Assembly: GCA_964251675.1 (NCBI GenBank)
Contig: CAXUKS010000008.1
Span: 70,821-134,820 of the forward strand
Reading direction: 5' to 3'
DNA from: JANXMY01 sp964251675
GTDB lineage: Bacteria > Armatimonadota > Armatimonadia > Armatimonadales > Capsulimonadaceae
DNA length: 64,000 bases
In this document: piece by piece, positions 15,253 through 23,946 of the stretch
Numbering within the stretch: position 1 is the stretch's first letter
Layout: every line of letters starts with the position of its first letter
The notes under the pieces: model-generated
What the model was told of the DNA's origin: nothing
What the model saw: the letters and a program-made list of their open reading frames with translations, nothing else
Database searches by the model: none
Made by a program: the position numbers and the translations under genes

Positions 15253-16047
15253 ATGGCTTTCAGCACCGACAAACTTGTTTATGGGTTCCTTCCACAGCTT
15301 CATGACCCCCGAGACCGACTGCTCAAACTGGCCGCACCTACCCATCTACCTGCCGCTGTAGACCTTTCACCGAGCATCCCATTCATCTTTGACCAGGGAG
15401 GACTCGGGTCCTGCACATCAAACGCGGCGTGTTTGGCCCTGGCGCGCTTGCAGCGCATCCAAAACCCGCGCTACCCCTTTGTGCCATCTCGCCTCTTCCA
15501 CTACTTTAACGAGCGCCAGGCCCTGGGTTCAACTGCATGGGACTCTGGCGCTACACTGCGTTCCGCGCTGAAGACCCTTGCAAAAGACGGGGTGCCTAAA
15601 GAGTTGCTCTGGCCCTACGTTGAGTCCAAACTCACCGACGCGCCTCCTTTTCCTGTTTACAAGTCCGCACTTCAACACCGCGTTTTTTCCTATGCTGCTG
15701 TTGACATCAGCGAGAGGGCCTTAAAAACAGCTCTGGCTGCGTCCTACGTCATCTGCATAGGAATTACAGCATACGATTTTTTGGAGAGCGCTGAAGCAGC
15801 AAAGACGGGCTACGTGGCTATGCCTGGACCAGACGAATCGCCGTTGGGTGGGCACGCAATTTTGCTCGTGGGTTACGACGACAGCACGCGGCGATTCAAA
15901 TTTGCTAATTCCTGGTCGAGTGACTGGGGCCAGGGTGGATTCGGCTATTTGGATTACGAGTACGTTCTCACGCTGGGGCAGGATGCGTGGGTGCTGGAAA
16001 GCCTAACTTCCACGGCCACTGGTGTTGAAGGCGCGCCAATCTGCTAA
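15253..16047 (+). CDS. Papain-family (C1A) cysteine peptidase
   Basis: A 264-aa peptidase with the full catalytic set: oxyanion-hole Q48 and nucleophile C54 in FDQGGLGSCTSNA, H201 in GGHAILLVGYD and N219 in FANSWSSDWGQGG. No signal peptide or pro-domain is visible, so the protein begins with a short lead-in and then the mature fold. ATG 15253 is used because the frame upstream runs into the terminator; TATAAC lies six bases before it and no ribosome site is seen. C1 peptidases are rare in phages; possible roles are virion entry or a host-directed activity. Confidence 0.85.
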   Translation: MAFSTDKLVYGFLPQLHDPRDRLLKLAAPTHLPAAVDLSPSIPFIFDQGGLGSCTSNAACLALARLQRIQNPRYPFVPSRLFHYFNERQALGSTAWDSGATLRSALKTLAKDGVPKELLWPYVESKLTDAPPFPVYKSALQHRVFSYAAVDISERALKTALAASYVICIGITAYDFLESAEAAKTGYVAMPGPDESPLGGHAILLVGYDDSTRRFKFANSWSSDWGQGGFGYLDYEYVLTLGQDAWVLESLTSTATGVEGAPIC

Positions 16048-16140
16048 ACAAGGTGTCGATCCTTCAGGCGCAGAATGAATCAATGTACGACCTCTCCCCT
16101 GCATGTTCGAGCGCAAGTTCTGTACCCCGTGAAAGCGCAA

Positions 16141-16187
16141 GCCGTCGCTTCCAGCAATGGAGTCCAAGCGACGGTTCACACCTTTTT
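16141..16187 (+). terminator. Intrinsic terminator after the peptidase gene
   Basis: CCGTCGCTT (16142-16150) pairs with AAGCGACGG (16166-16174), with an inner CCA/TGG pair, and CCTTTTTG follows. Confidence 0.6.
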
Positions 16188-16207
16188 GATCACTAACAAG
16201 AAACAAT

Positions 16208-16675
16208 ATGACCAGACAAGAAAAATCTTATATGCAGGACGCTTGCAGAAACTTAAATTACATCTATTCTGAAGTTGCTGAGCTAGTTATCTCTCCTGTT
16301 TTGCGGGTCTTGTGGGACGAAGACGAAGATCGTTTGGAAAAAAAGGCTTTACTTTCTGAATTTCTTTCAGGCTGCAGGGAAAAGTGCACAGAGCTAGAGA
16401 GTCTGGCAGATACCTGCCAAACACAAGATGACAAATTCGCCTTTCTGGCACTGCGCGACAAACTAGATGATGATTTGAATGAAAAATACTTTGAGTTAAA
16501 AGCATTCCAGGAAACAGACGGCTTGTTTTCTGATGTCATGAACGAAATAGATGAACGAAACCGCGCTTCCTTCGTAGGCAACTCCGACGATAGGATTTTT
16601 TGCGATAAAGATAAGGCTGAAAAAATTGAACGCTTTTTGAAATTGCCTGAGTTTTCGTGCTTTTTGTTCAAGTGA
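16208..16675 (+). CDS. Unrecognised helical phage protein
   Basis: A 155-aa, acidic, mostly alpha-helical protein with several cysteines (C13, then in SGCREKCTELESLADTC). Base composition is more AT-rich than its neighbours, which hints at separate acquisition (a moron). AAGAAACA before ATG 16208 is a weak ribosome site. It stands between two terminator/tRNA boundaries. Family unknown. Confidence 0.55.
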   Translation: MTRQEKSYMQDACRNLNYIYSEVAELVISPVLRVLWDEDEDRLEKKALLSEFLSGCREKCTELESLADTCQTQDDKFAFLALRDKLDDDLNEKYFELKAFQETDGLFSDVMNEIDERNRASFVGNSDDRIFCDKDKAEKIERFLKLPEFSCFLFK

Positions 16676-16688
16676 CCTTTGTGTTTGA

Positions 16689-16760
16689 TCCCGAGTAGGC
16701 AAGTGGTACGCCGCCGATTTGTTAAATCGGAGATCGCTGGTCCGATCCCAGCCTCGGGAG
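16689..16760 (+). tRNA. tRNA-Asn (GTT), phage-encoded
   Basis: All four arms fold: acceptor TCCCGAG with CTCGGGA, anticodon stem CCGAT/ATCGG with loop TTGTTAA (anticodon GTT), and T-arm GCTGG/CCAGC with loop TCCGATC. The discriminator is G and the 3' CCA is not fully encoded (CCT). It ends 10 bases before the small terminase start codon. Confidence 0.92.
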
Positions 16761-16770
16761 CCTATTTCTA

Positions 16771-17307
16771 ATGACCGATCTCACCCCAAAACAATCTCAG
16801 TTTATCGACGAGTACCTGTCTTGCTTCAACGCATCCGAGGCAGCTCGTCGTGCTGGCTATAGCCCAAAAACTGCGCAGGAACAAAGTAGCCGACTGTTAT
16901 CGAATGCTATTATTCGCGCCGCCATAGAGGCACGCCTTCGTGAGTCGGCGATGTCTGCGGACGAAGTGCTGGCCCGTCTTGCCTCGCAGGCTCGGCTCGA
17001 CGGCTTTAGCGCGCTTGAGGTGTATCTTCATGTGGACATCGACCCTGACACTGGGGAGCAGCGCTGGCGCTATGACTTCGATGCGGCGAAAGCCGACGGT
17101 CGCTTGCAGCTTTTGATAGACTACGCGCGAAGTGGCAGGGGTGAAACAACGAAGCTGCTGGTGGACACTCAGACGGCGGCGCTGGACAAGCTCGCCAAAG
17201 CTTTGCGCCTGTATGACAAGCCGATTGAGACGGGCGGCGAAGGGGCGCTTGCGGCGCTTCGCGCCGCCTTGAATCCCATCGCCAATGTTTCTTCTGAAGA
17301 CGCGTGA
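16771..17307 (+). CDS. terS: Terminase small subunit
   Basis: A 178-aa Terminase_2-type protein: LTPKQSQFIDEYLSCFNASE, then AARRAGYSPKTAQEQSSRLL (N-terminal DNA-binding HTH), and a central oligomerisation region. It recognises the packaging site and presents DNA to the large subunit. The only Shine-Dalgarno-like bases before ATG 16771 (GGGAG) are in the acceptor strand of the tRNA-Asn gene, so tRNA processing and terminase translation may compete. First gene of the packaging and head block. Confidence 0.9.
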   Translation: MTDLTPKQSQFIDEYLSCFNASEAARRAGYSPKTAQEQSSRLLSNAIIRAAIEARLRESAMSADEVLARLASQARLDGFSALEVYLHVDIDPDTGEQRWRYDFDAAKADGRLQLLIDYARSGRGETTKLLVDTQTAALDKLAKALRLYDKPIETGGEGALAALRAALNPIANVSSEDA

Positions 17308-17358
17308 GTGGCGGGAAGGCAAAGGTGTGTTTTTCACCTCTGCCCACAATGAAACGCC

Positions 17359-17583
17359 TCAAGAAATCACATAATCTTTGCTGTAAGCCGCATCGATGTG
17401 CTCCAATGCTCGACCTTCAGCATTGACCGCGATTTCTAATGCTTGCGTGTGTGCAAGAGTCATAGCACCTCCTGCATTGATTATCATGACGTTTTGCTGA
17501 ATCAATTTTCGTACTGCGCTCCAGCACTCTAGCTGTTCTTGCACGACACGTTTCTTCTGCTCCAAAACTTCCGTTTCGCTCAT
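17359..17583 (-). CDS. Small leftward protein between the terminase genes
   Basis: A 74-aa helical protein (MSETEVLEQKKRVVQEQLEC at the start) encoded on the opposite strand in the gap between the two terminase genes. AAAGGG lies about nine bases before ATG 17583. No family is recognised. It is the only leftward gene inside the late block, which suggests expression in the lysogen or a regulatory antisense transcript. Confidence 0.45.
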   Translation of the reverse strand: MSETEVLEQKKRVVQEQLECWSAVRKLIQQNVMIINAGGAMTLAHTQALEIAVNAEGRALEHIDAAYSKDYVIS

Positions 17584-17689
17584 ATCAATCATCCCTTTCT
17601 GTCAGCGTGACAGCATATTATAACAGTTTTCATATCACTTTAGCAAGGCGTACCTATGTTCGCTTGCTTAAATTTTCCCCCGTAATTCC

Positions 17690-18970
17690 ATGGCATCTGA
17701 ACGCGGCCTTGTATTGGCTGAAAAACTTTGGAACTGGCGACCGTATTCGCAGACACAACGTGATTTCATTTTGTGCAGTAAGCCTGTGAAAACGGCCTGC
17801 TTGGGTCGACGTGCAGGCAAAAGCACGAGCTGCGCCATCGACGTGGTGCTGTGGGCGCTTGAGAATCCAAACACGATTCAGATGATTTTGGCCCCCACCG
17901 ATCAGCAGAGCACAATCATCATGGAAGAGGTGCGGAGGCTGCTGTACGCTATCCCTGGCCTATCTGCAAGCGTTCGTGACATCAGGAGTGCAGGCAGGCA
18001 GGAGATCACGTTTACCGACGGCGGCGGACTGGTACTGGCAACTACGATTATGGCTCGCACCGTCGGCAGCGATGGCGGTGGTTTGCGCGGCTTGAGGGCA
18101 CATCGGGTCATCGTCGACGAGGCCGCAATGATTCCCGACAGCATCATGCAAGCTGTCGTTTTGCCTTTGCTTGCTGACTTCGGTGACTACCCAGGTAGTG
18201 CGCTGATCCTCATCTCTACCCCGCGCGGCAGCAATCACTTCAGGACTTACTACAACCTCGGTGTTGACCCCCTGGAGCCGCGCTACGCATCGTTTCACTG
18301 CCCCAGCACAGATAATCCTTACCTTTCCAAGTCTTTCTTGGAAGAGCAGAAAGCCAAGTCGCCAGAACGGGTGTGGGCCGAAGAGTTTCTCGCGATCTTC
18401 CAGGCCGATGTTGGTGGGGTTTTCCGAAACGTACAGGCTGCCGTTGATGTTGGTCGAACACAGAATGAACCACCTGCTGCAGGACAAAGATTTTACGCAG
18501 GGTTTGACGTAGCACGCATGAACGACTTTAGCGTGCTGTCTATCGTTGACGCCAGCGGCAGGCAGGTGTACCACGACCGTTTTCAGAAGCTGACCTATAG
18601 TACCCAGATAGACCGTGTGAAGGTAGCGCTGGATCGCTACAACCAGGCCCCAGTGCTCATAGATGCAACAGGTGTCGGCGATGCGGTGTGTTTGATGGCC
18701 CAGAAGGCAGGAATTCGCGCCACGCCCTTCGTCTTTGGAAACAAGTCCAAGACGGAGATCATGGACAACCTAGCCGCTAAGATCGAGTCAACAGCACGCC
18801 TGCTAGACAACAAGGTGCAGACCGCCGAGTTGGAAAACTACGCTTATAGTATGACTGCCGCACGCAACATTACGATGTCCGCGCCGAGCGGTCAACACGA
18901 CGACACCGTTTGTAGTCTGGCCCTCGCTTACCACGCAATCTCCAAAATACGCTTCGCCACCGCAATCTAA
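17690..18970 (+). CDS. terL: Terminase large subunit
   Basis: A 426-aa packaging ATPase-nuclease. ATPase: Walker A GRRAGKS (39-45), Walker B RVIVDEA (139-145) and coupling motif STPRG (176-180). RNase H-like nuclease: D273 in GFDVARMNDF, D325 in VLIDATGVGD and D404/D405 in GQHDDTVCSLALA. Complete and of usual length. It drives DNA into the prohead and cuts the concatemer. An apparently non-coding 105 bp leads to the portal gene. Confidence 0.94.
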   Translation: MASERGLVLAEKLWNWRPYSQTQRDFILCSKPVKTACLGRRAGKSTSCAIDVVLWALENPNTIQMILAPTDQQSTIIMEEVRRLLYAIPGLSASVRDIRSAGRQEITFTDGGGLVLATTIMARTVGSDGGGLRGLRAHRVIVDEAAMIPDSIMQAVVLPLLADFGDYPGSALILISTPRGSNHFRTYYNLGVDPLEPRYASFHCPSTDNPYLSKSFLEEQKAKSPERVWAEEFLAIFQADVGGVFRNVQAAVDVGRTQNEPPAAGQRFYAGFDVARMNDFSVLSIVDASGRQVYHDRFQKLTYSTQIDRVKVALDRYNQAPVLIDATGVGDAVCLMAQKAGIRATPFVFGNKSKTEIMDNLAAKIESTARLLDNKVQTAELENYAYSMTAARNITMSAPSGQHDDTVCSLALAYHAISKIRFATAI

Positions 18971-19075
18971 AAGTCTTATAAAAAAGGTCTGACTACAAAA
19001 GTCGTAGAAAAACAAGATAGCAATGGGTGATGCGCTCACCCTCAACCTCCCTGCCTGCCGTTTTTCACCCCGCCA

Positions 19076-20446
19076 ATGCCGAATAAATTTTCACAATTTT
19101 TACAATCGCTTTCAGGCTACACGCCTGCGGAGCAGGCGGCTTCCGAGGTCGACATCAAAGCCCTGACGATTCAGGGATATGGAGTCGGCCAGGAATACTT
19201 TGGCGCTGATCTGTCGCCTCGTTTCCACATCGGCGTGAACGAGCCTAGCCTTGAGACAGGCGATCTGTGGGCCAACAGTGCCGTCTACGCTTGCATCAAC
19301 TGGATCGCACGCACAATCGTACAGGCCCCGATTATCGTGCGCACAAAGGGCAGCAAAAGCGACCAGAAGACTGTCGAAAACCACCCGCTGACCGCGCTGA
19401 TGCAGCGGCCAAACAAGTTTTTTTCAGGCGACCTACTCCAGCAAGCCACCGTGCTTTCCCTGGTGTCGAATGGCAACTCCTACTGGCACATCGTCCGAGG
19501 CATGATCGGTCAGCCCGTCGAACTTTGGTACATCCCGCACTTCCAGGTGGAGCCAATCGCAGGCGGCGACTTTATCAGCGGCTACGAGGTGACTTCTTCA
19601 AGTGGAAAAAAGATTATCCCCGAGGCTGACATTATCCACCTGAGAGAAGGAATCGACCCCAGGAACATGCTCAAGGGCCTCTCTCCGCTGGCGTCGTGCC
19701 TGCGCGAAGTTATCTCTGACAACCAGGCAAACGCCTACACAGCGGCTATCCTGCGTAATATGGGCGTTCCTGGGGTCGTGATCTCGCCGCCTGCGTCCAC
19801 AAACGAGACACAGACTTTAATTGATCCCAACGAGGCCGAGCTGATCAAGGCAAAGTGGGCTGAAAGAGTGTCAGGGGAACAGCGCGGAGCCCCGCTCGTG
19901 CTCCCCACACCGCTGGTACTGTCCACCTATGGTCACAGTCCAGAAGACATGGCGCTCGACCAGATCAGGATGGTCCCAGAATCCCGCATCTGCGCCGTGA
20001 TTGGCGTCCCTGCACAAGTTGTTGGCCTGACATCGGGCAACGCCACCAAGACGTATGCCAATCTTTCCGAAGCCAAGTCTTCAGCCTGGGAAGAGTGCAT
20101 GATCCCGATGCTCAGGAGAATCGCAGGTGAGCTTACGGTGCAGCTTCTGCCGACGATGGGCGACGAAAACACGCAGCAGGTTTGGTTTGATTTATCTGAA
20201 GTGATCGCGCTCCAGGACGATAAAGACAAAGCCTCTGTCCGCGCATCAACACTTTTTGATTCTAATCTTTCGACCTTGGGCGAAGCACGGGCCCTGGCGG
20301 GCCTTAGCGCAGCGATGCCAGACGACGCCAAGTTCGCCCGTGAGATCGCCGCAGCTTCAGCCGCAAGCGCCGCCGCAGGCGGCGGCCTTCCTCCCGTTCC
20401 CGCACCTCCCGTTCCCACATTCAAAGAGTCGGGCAATCGACTTTAA
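19076..20446 (+). CDS. Portal protein, HK97 family
   Basis: A 456-aa portal. Typical HK97-portal segments are seen: NSAVYACINWIARTIVQAPI near residue 70, ENHPLTALMQRPN, the long NGNSYWHIVRG strand, and the ICAVIGVPAQVVGL and NATKTYANLSEAKSS segments near the C-terminal third. It forms the 12-fold DNA entry ring. The alanine- and proline-rich tail is low in complexity. The protease gene starts 13 bases later. Confidence 0.92.
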   Translation: MPNKFSQFLQSLSGYTPAEQAASEVDIKALTIQGYGVGQEYFGADLSPRFHIGVNEPSLETGDLWANSAVYACINWIARTIVQAPIIVRTKGSKSDQKTVENHPLTALMQRPNKFFSGDLLQQATVLSLVSNGNSYWHIVRGMIGQPVELWYIPHFQVEPIAGGDFISGYEVTSSSGKKIIPEADIIHLREGIDPRNMLKGLSPLASCLREVISDNQANAYTAAILRNMGVPGVVISPPASTNETQTLIDPNEAELIKAKWAERVSGEQRGAPLVLPTPLVLSTYGHSPEDMALDQIRMVPESRICAVIGVPAQVVGLTSGNATKTYANLSEAKSSAWEECMIPMLRRIAGELTVQLLPTMGDENTQQVWFDLSEVIALQDDKDKASVRASTLFDSNLSTLGEARALAGLSAAMPDDAKFAREIAAASAASAAAGGGLPPVPAPPVPTFKESGNRL

Positions 20447-20459
20447 GGCTTCTCAACTT

Positions 20460-21329
20460 ATGAACGATAGCATTCTCATCAACTTCGGCAGCGAGATCAA
20501 AAGCCTGCCTGATGGCCGCATTGAAGGCTACCTGGTGCGGTTTGGAAGCGCCGACGACACCGATCTGGTCGGCGACTACTTCACAAAATCCACCGACTTC
20601 ATGATCGCCGAAGGCGCACGGTCCCCCATTTATTACAACCATGGCCTGGACAAGACCCTGGGCAAGCGTGTGATCGGCAGCGGCTCGATGAAGACAGATG
20701 AAGTGGGCGTTTGGTTCAGCGGACAATTGGAAGCACGCGACGCCTACGAACAGGCTGTTATTAGGCTTGTAGAGACCAAGAAAGCTGGCTTTAGCTCTGG
20801 CACGGCCTCTCACCTCACCGAGCGCCAGGAAGTCGTGAGCGCCAGCGGAAAGAAGTCCTACGAAGTCACCAGGTGGCCATTGGGCCTTGACGCATCGGTC
20901 ACGGTGCAGCCCTGTGAAAGCAAAGGCACCCAAGTTTCTGGCCTCAAGTCGTTCCAAGAGGGCCTTGCTGAACAGGATATGCTGGACATTTCAGAATTAA
21001 ATTCAGAGATAAAGGCCATCACGCCATCCGTGCAGAATACTACATTAGTAGACGAAATTGACGCCGCGCTTGCCGCCGTCGAAGCCGTCACTGCCCGCGC
21101 CTGCAGCGCGAACGACCTAAGAATTAAGAGTGGACGCGTGCTGTCTGCTACCACCCGCGCCAAGCTGCAATCGATGCAGGGCGCATTGTCCGACCTCCTG
21201 GCCTCCACCGAACCCGTCGCGCCTGCCGCCGATGAAGTCGACGCCCCTACTGCGAGCATGAGCATTTCAGCTCAGCTCTCCGCTTACATGGACAATGAGC
21301 TTCATCTGTCCACGCTACTCAATCTCTAA
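20460..21329 (+). CDS. Prohead maturation protease, HK97 type
   Basis: A 289-aa serine protease: N-terminal catalytic domain with histidine H61 in IYYNHGLDKTLGKR and serine in KAGFSSGTASH (S112/S113). The helical C-terminal third, residues about 190-289, may act as scaffold, since no separate scaffold gene is seen between protease and capsid. It is expected to cleave the capsid N-terminal delta domain and itself during head maturation. Confidence 0.88.
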   Translation: MNDSILINFGSEIKSLPDGRIEGYLVRFGSADDTDLVGDYFTKSTDFMIAEGARSPIYYNHGLDKTLGKRVIGSGSMKTDEVGVWFSGQLEARDAYEQAVIRLVETKKAGFSSGTASHLTERQEVVSASGKKSYEVTRWPLGLDASVTVQPCESKGTQVSGLKSFQEGLAEQDMLDISELNSEIKAITPSVQNTTLVDEIDAALAAVEAVTARACSANDLRIKSGRVLSATTRAKLQSMQGALSDLLASTEPVAPAADEVDAPTASMSISAQLSAYMDNELHLSTLLNL

Positions 21330-21345
21330 GGATTAAAATCTTACT

Positions 21346-22575
21346 ATGAATGCTGCACTGCAGGCCCAGGCGAAAGCCCTGGCCGACAAGCGCGGAGAGC
21401 TGAAATCTTGGCTCGACGCAAACAAAGGCGCGGACGGGACTTACAACGTCACCGCCGAGGAATTCGGCAAGCGCAACGACGAGCTGAATGCCAGCGCAAA
21501 AAGCTACGAAACCCAGCTCGCTATCGATAAGGCGGCTGAAGGCAACGACGCCGAGATCAAATCGTTCAACACGCCTGCTCCCGACTCTCGCCTGAATCTG
21601 GCCGACAGCAATGTGGTCAAGACCATCGGCGAAATGTTTGTTCAGAGCGATGCGTTCAAGGGCTTCCGCCCTGGCGACGGCGCGACGATGACCGCTGCTC
21701 TGAAAAACGTTGACCTCAAAACGCTGATGACCACGGCGGCAGGATATGCGCCCGCCAATAACCGTACCGACAACTTCGTGTTGTCTGCCATTCGTCGCCC
21801 CGTGATTGCCGACCTCATCCCGAGCCATAACGACGGCACCCGCAGTGTGATTCGGTACATGGAAGAGACGACTTTCACGAACAACGCGGCACCTGTTGCT
21901 GAGGGAGCCGTGAAGCCCGAATCAGCCCTGGGCGCGACCGAGCGCCAGGCGCTGATGCAGAAGATCGCCACTGTCCTGCCTGTCACCGATGAACAGCTCA
22001 AGTACGTTCCCCAGATCGTGGCCTACATCGATGGTCGTTTGACGCTGATGCTGAAACTGTCTGAAGAGAACCAGCTCCTGAACGGCAACGGCACCAGCCC
22101 CCAGATTCAGGGCTTCCTCACCAAGTCAGGCGTGCAGGCTTATACGAAGGGCGCTGCGCCGAACGCTGGCGAGAACAACGCGGATGCGATCTACCGCAGC
22201 TTCTCGCAGGTACGCAACGTTGCCTTCGCTGAGCCTACGGGGGTGGTCCTTAACCCGACCTCCTGGACCCCGATCCGCTTGATGAAGACGACTTACGGCG
22301 AATATATCTACGGAAATCCGTCGGAAGCTGGTCCTGAGCGCATCTGGGGCAAGCCAGTTGTCGTCACCACGGCGATGCCTGCCGCTCAGTCTCTCACGGG
22401 CGATTTTGCCAGCTACAGTGAGCTGTGGCGCGGCCAGGACATCACCATTGATGTCGGTTATGTCAATGATCAGTTCATCCGCAACCAGAGGACAATCAGG
22501 GCGGAAGAGTATCTCACCCTGCTCATCTACCGCGCATCGGCCTTCAGCCTGGTTTCTGGACTTGATCAGGGCTAA
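21346..22575 (+). CDS. Major capsid protein, HK97 fold
   Basis: A 409-aa capsid protein with a helical N-terminal delta domain (about residues 1-75, LQAQAKALADKRGELKSWLD) for removal by the protease, then the HK97 core: VIRYMEETTFTNNAAPVAEG, KIATVLPVTDEQLKYVPQI, LLNGNGTSPQIQGFL and the C-terminal segment DVGYVNDQFIRNQRTIRAEE. A strong terminator follows, in keeping with very high expression. Confidence 0.93.
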   Translation: MNAALQAQAKALADKRGELKSWLDANKGADGTYNVTAEEFGKRNDELNASAKSYETQLAIDKAAEGNDAEIKSFNTPAPDSRLNLADSNVVKTIGEMFVQSDAFKGFRPGDGATMTAALKNVDLKTLMTTAAGYAPANNRTDNFVLSAIRRPVIADLIPSHNDGTRSVIRYMEETTFTNNAAPVAEGAVKPESALGATERQALMQKIATVLPVTDEQLKYVPQIVAYIDGRLTLMLKLSEENQLLNGNGTSPQIQGFLTKSGVQAYTKGAAPNAGENNADAIYRSFSQVRNVAFAEPTGVVLNPTSWTPIRLMKTTYGEYIYGNPSEAGPERIWGKPVVVTTAMPAAQSLTGDFASYSELWRGQDITIDVGYVNDQFIRNQRTIRAEEYLTLLIYRASAFSLVSGLDQG

Positions 22576-22593
22576 TTTCTAGCCACAGTTGCT

Positions 22594-22624
22594 GGCCCTG
22601 GATTTTTATTCCAGGGCCTTTTTT
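22594..22624 (+). terminator. Intrinsic terminator after the capsid gene
   Basis: GGCCCTGGA pairs with TCCAGGGCC around TTTTTAT, followed by TTTTTT. It probably lets the capsid mRNA end while part of the transcription runs into the tail genes. Confidence 0.88.
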
Positions 22625-22643
22625 CTTACTGAAAGTTAATTTA

Positions 22644-22907
22644 ATGATTGCTGAACATAACTACAATATCGACTCCGATGGGAACTTGGTTGAAGCATCC
22701 GATCCCGCAAGCCGCTACGTTTTTTGCGGCGCAGGGTCCACTGTCCAAGACGAGCGCGCAGAGAAGCTGCAGGCTTACCTTGACGGAAAAGACGCGAAAA
22801 TCAAGGCCGAAGCCGCGAAAGCGGCGAAGGCAGCCTCTGATGCAAAAGTGATTGCAGAAGCAAAAATTGTAGCCAACAAGGACGTTGACGCTGCTAACAA
22901 AGGCTAA
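22644..22907 (+). CDS. Small head-associated protein candidate
   Basis: An 87-aa protein with a short N-terminal beta part (NYNIDSDGNLVEASDPASRY) and a lysine/alanine-rich helical tail (AKAAKAASDAKVIAEAKIVA). Position just after the capsid gene suggests a head decoration or connector role, but no family is recognised. Confidence 0.55.
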   Translation: MIAEHNYNIDSDGNLVEASDPASRYVFCGAGSTVQDERAEKLQAYLDGKDAKIKAEAAKAAKAASDAKVIAEAKIVANKDVDAANKG

Positions 22908-22912
22908 GGGCG

Positions 22913-23371
22913 ATGGCTGAAATTCTGGGTGACGAAGACATTCCGCGCGAAGTCGGGCTCTGGCAGACTTTTCTGTTTCTGCTGGAAGCCGAATCGCCCA
23001 GAATGAGTGAGATCAGGCTAGGCATCTGGTCGATTCTGTGGGCGATGGTGGTGGTATGGCCGCACAATACGTTGTTTTCCACCACTCCAATTTATTCGTG
23101 GCTGGCTCCTGTTCCACAAGCGGCAGTGGGTTTTCCAATCCTAATTCTTGGCCTGGTGCAGCTTTATGGCGTGCTCGGCAGGCGCACACAGGTACGACTA
23201 TGGTCGGCGCGCATACAAACGCTGGTGTCAACGACTTTTGCGATAGCCTGCACGATTTCAGGAGGCTCCAGCACCCCAGCCTGGGCATTTTTTGGGCTGA
23301 ACGCGCTGTGGTCAGTGTGGGTGCTTTACAGACTCGCGCCAGGAAAGCGGCAGGTGACAAATGCCACCTAA
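22913..23371 (+). CDS. Four-helix membrane protein
   Basis: A 152-aa integral membrane protein with about four hydrophobic segments, near residues 42-60, 68-90, 105-118 and 123-140. It overlaps the next gene by 11 bases and begins a run of three membrane proteins (22913-24267) in the usual place for a phage lysis cassette. A holin-like role is inferred from position and topology only. Confidence 0.55.
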   Translation: MAEILGDEDIPREVGLWQTFLFLLEAESPRMSEIRLGIWSILWAMVVVWPHNTLFSTTPIYSWLAPVPQAAVGFPILILGLVQLYGVLGRRTQVRLWSARIQTLVSTTFAIACTISGGSSTPAWAFFGLNALWSVWVLYRLAPGKRQVTNAT

Positions 23372-23945
23372 CGCGATCCCAGTCCTGGTACAAGCCGCGC
23401 CGCACCTGCTGGCTGCCTCACCTCCCTGGTGGGGCCTCACTGCCTGCACCATTATCGGCGGCTTAATCCTGGTTTTGTTGACAGAGTGGGCTAAGGCTCG
23501 CTTCGCTCGCCCTAAAACTGAAAGTGATCTCCAGGTTGCCCAAGCCGCAATCGCCGCAGGCAAGCGACACGATGAAAATGAATTACTCGCCCTGCTATCG
23601 AAGCAATATGCGACAGTAAGCGAACAGCAAGCAAAAACGAATGACCAGTGCGCAACGATCTTGAACGATTACAAAACGATCATTGTCCAAAACGCCGAAA
23701 ACGCGGCCATCGTTAAAATCCAAGCCTCGGAGATCGAGCACCTGCGCAGCGATGTCAAAGAGCTTCAAGCCGAAAATGTCACTCTCAAAGTACGATTGGA
23801 AGCAGCATCAGCAGTCAGCAACGAGCTTGTCGTGATTAAAGCGCGAGTCTTGGTTCTGGAAAACCAGATCAGAGACAAAGACCGCGAAATCGCTCGCTTG
23901 GAAGCTCAAATTCATGTGGCCCAGGCACGAAAAATCGGTGAATGA
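23361..23945 (+). CDS. Single-pass membrane protein with long coiled coil
   Basis: A 194-aa protein with one N-terminal membrane helix (LTACTIIGGLILVLLTEWAK, residues about 26-45) followed by about 140 residues of heptad-rich coiled coil (for example LRSDVKELQAENVTLKVRLE). This topology matches inner-membrane spanins of the Rz type and also some tail or holin-associated proteins. No outer spanin lipoprotein is seen nearby. It overlaps the upstream gene and nearly touches the downstream one. Confidence 0.55.
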   Translation: MPPNAIPVLVQAAPHLLAASPPWWGLTACTIIGGLILVLLTEWAKARFARPKTESDLQVAQAAIAAGKRHDENELLALLSKQYATVSEQQAKTNDQCATILNDYKTIIVQNAENAAIVKIQASEIEHLRSDVKELQAENVTLKVRLEAASAVSNELVVIKARVLVLENQIRDKDREIARLEAQIHVAQARKIGE

Positions 23946-23946
23946 A

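Noticed and set aside
16075..16272. Small rightward frame before the gene at 16208
   Set aside because: It overlaps a terminator hairpin and the start of the next gene, with no ribosome site.
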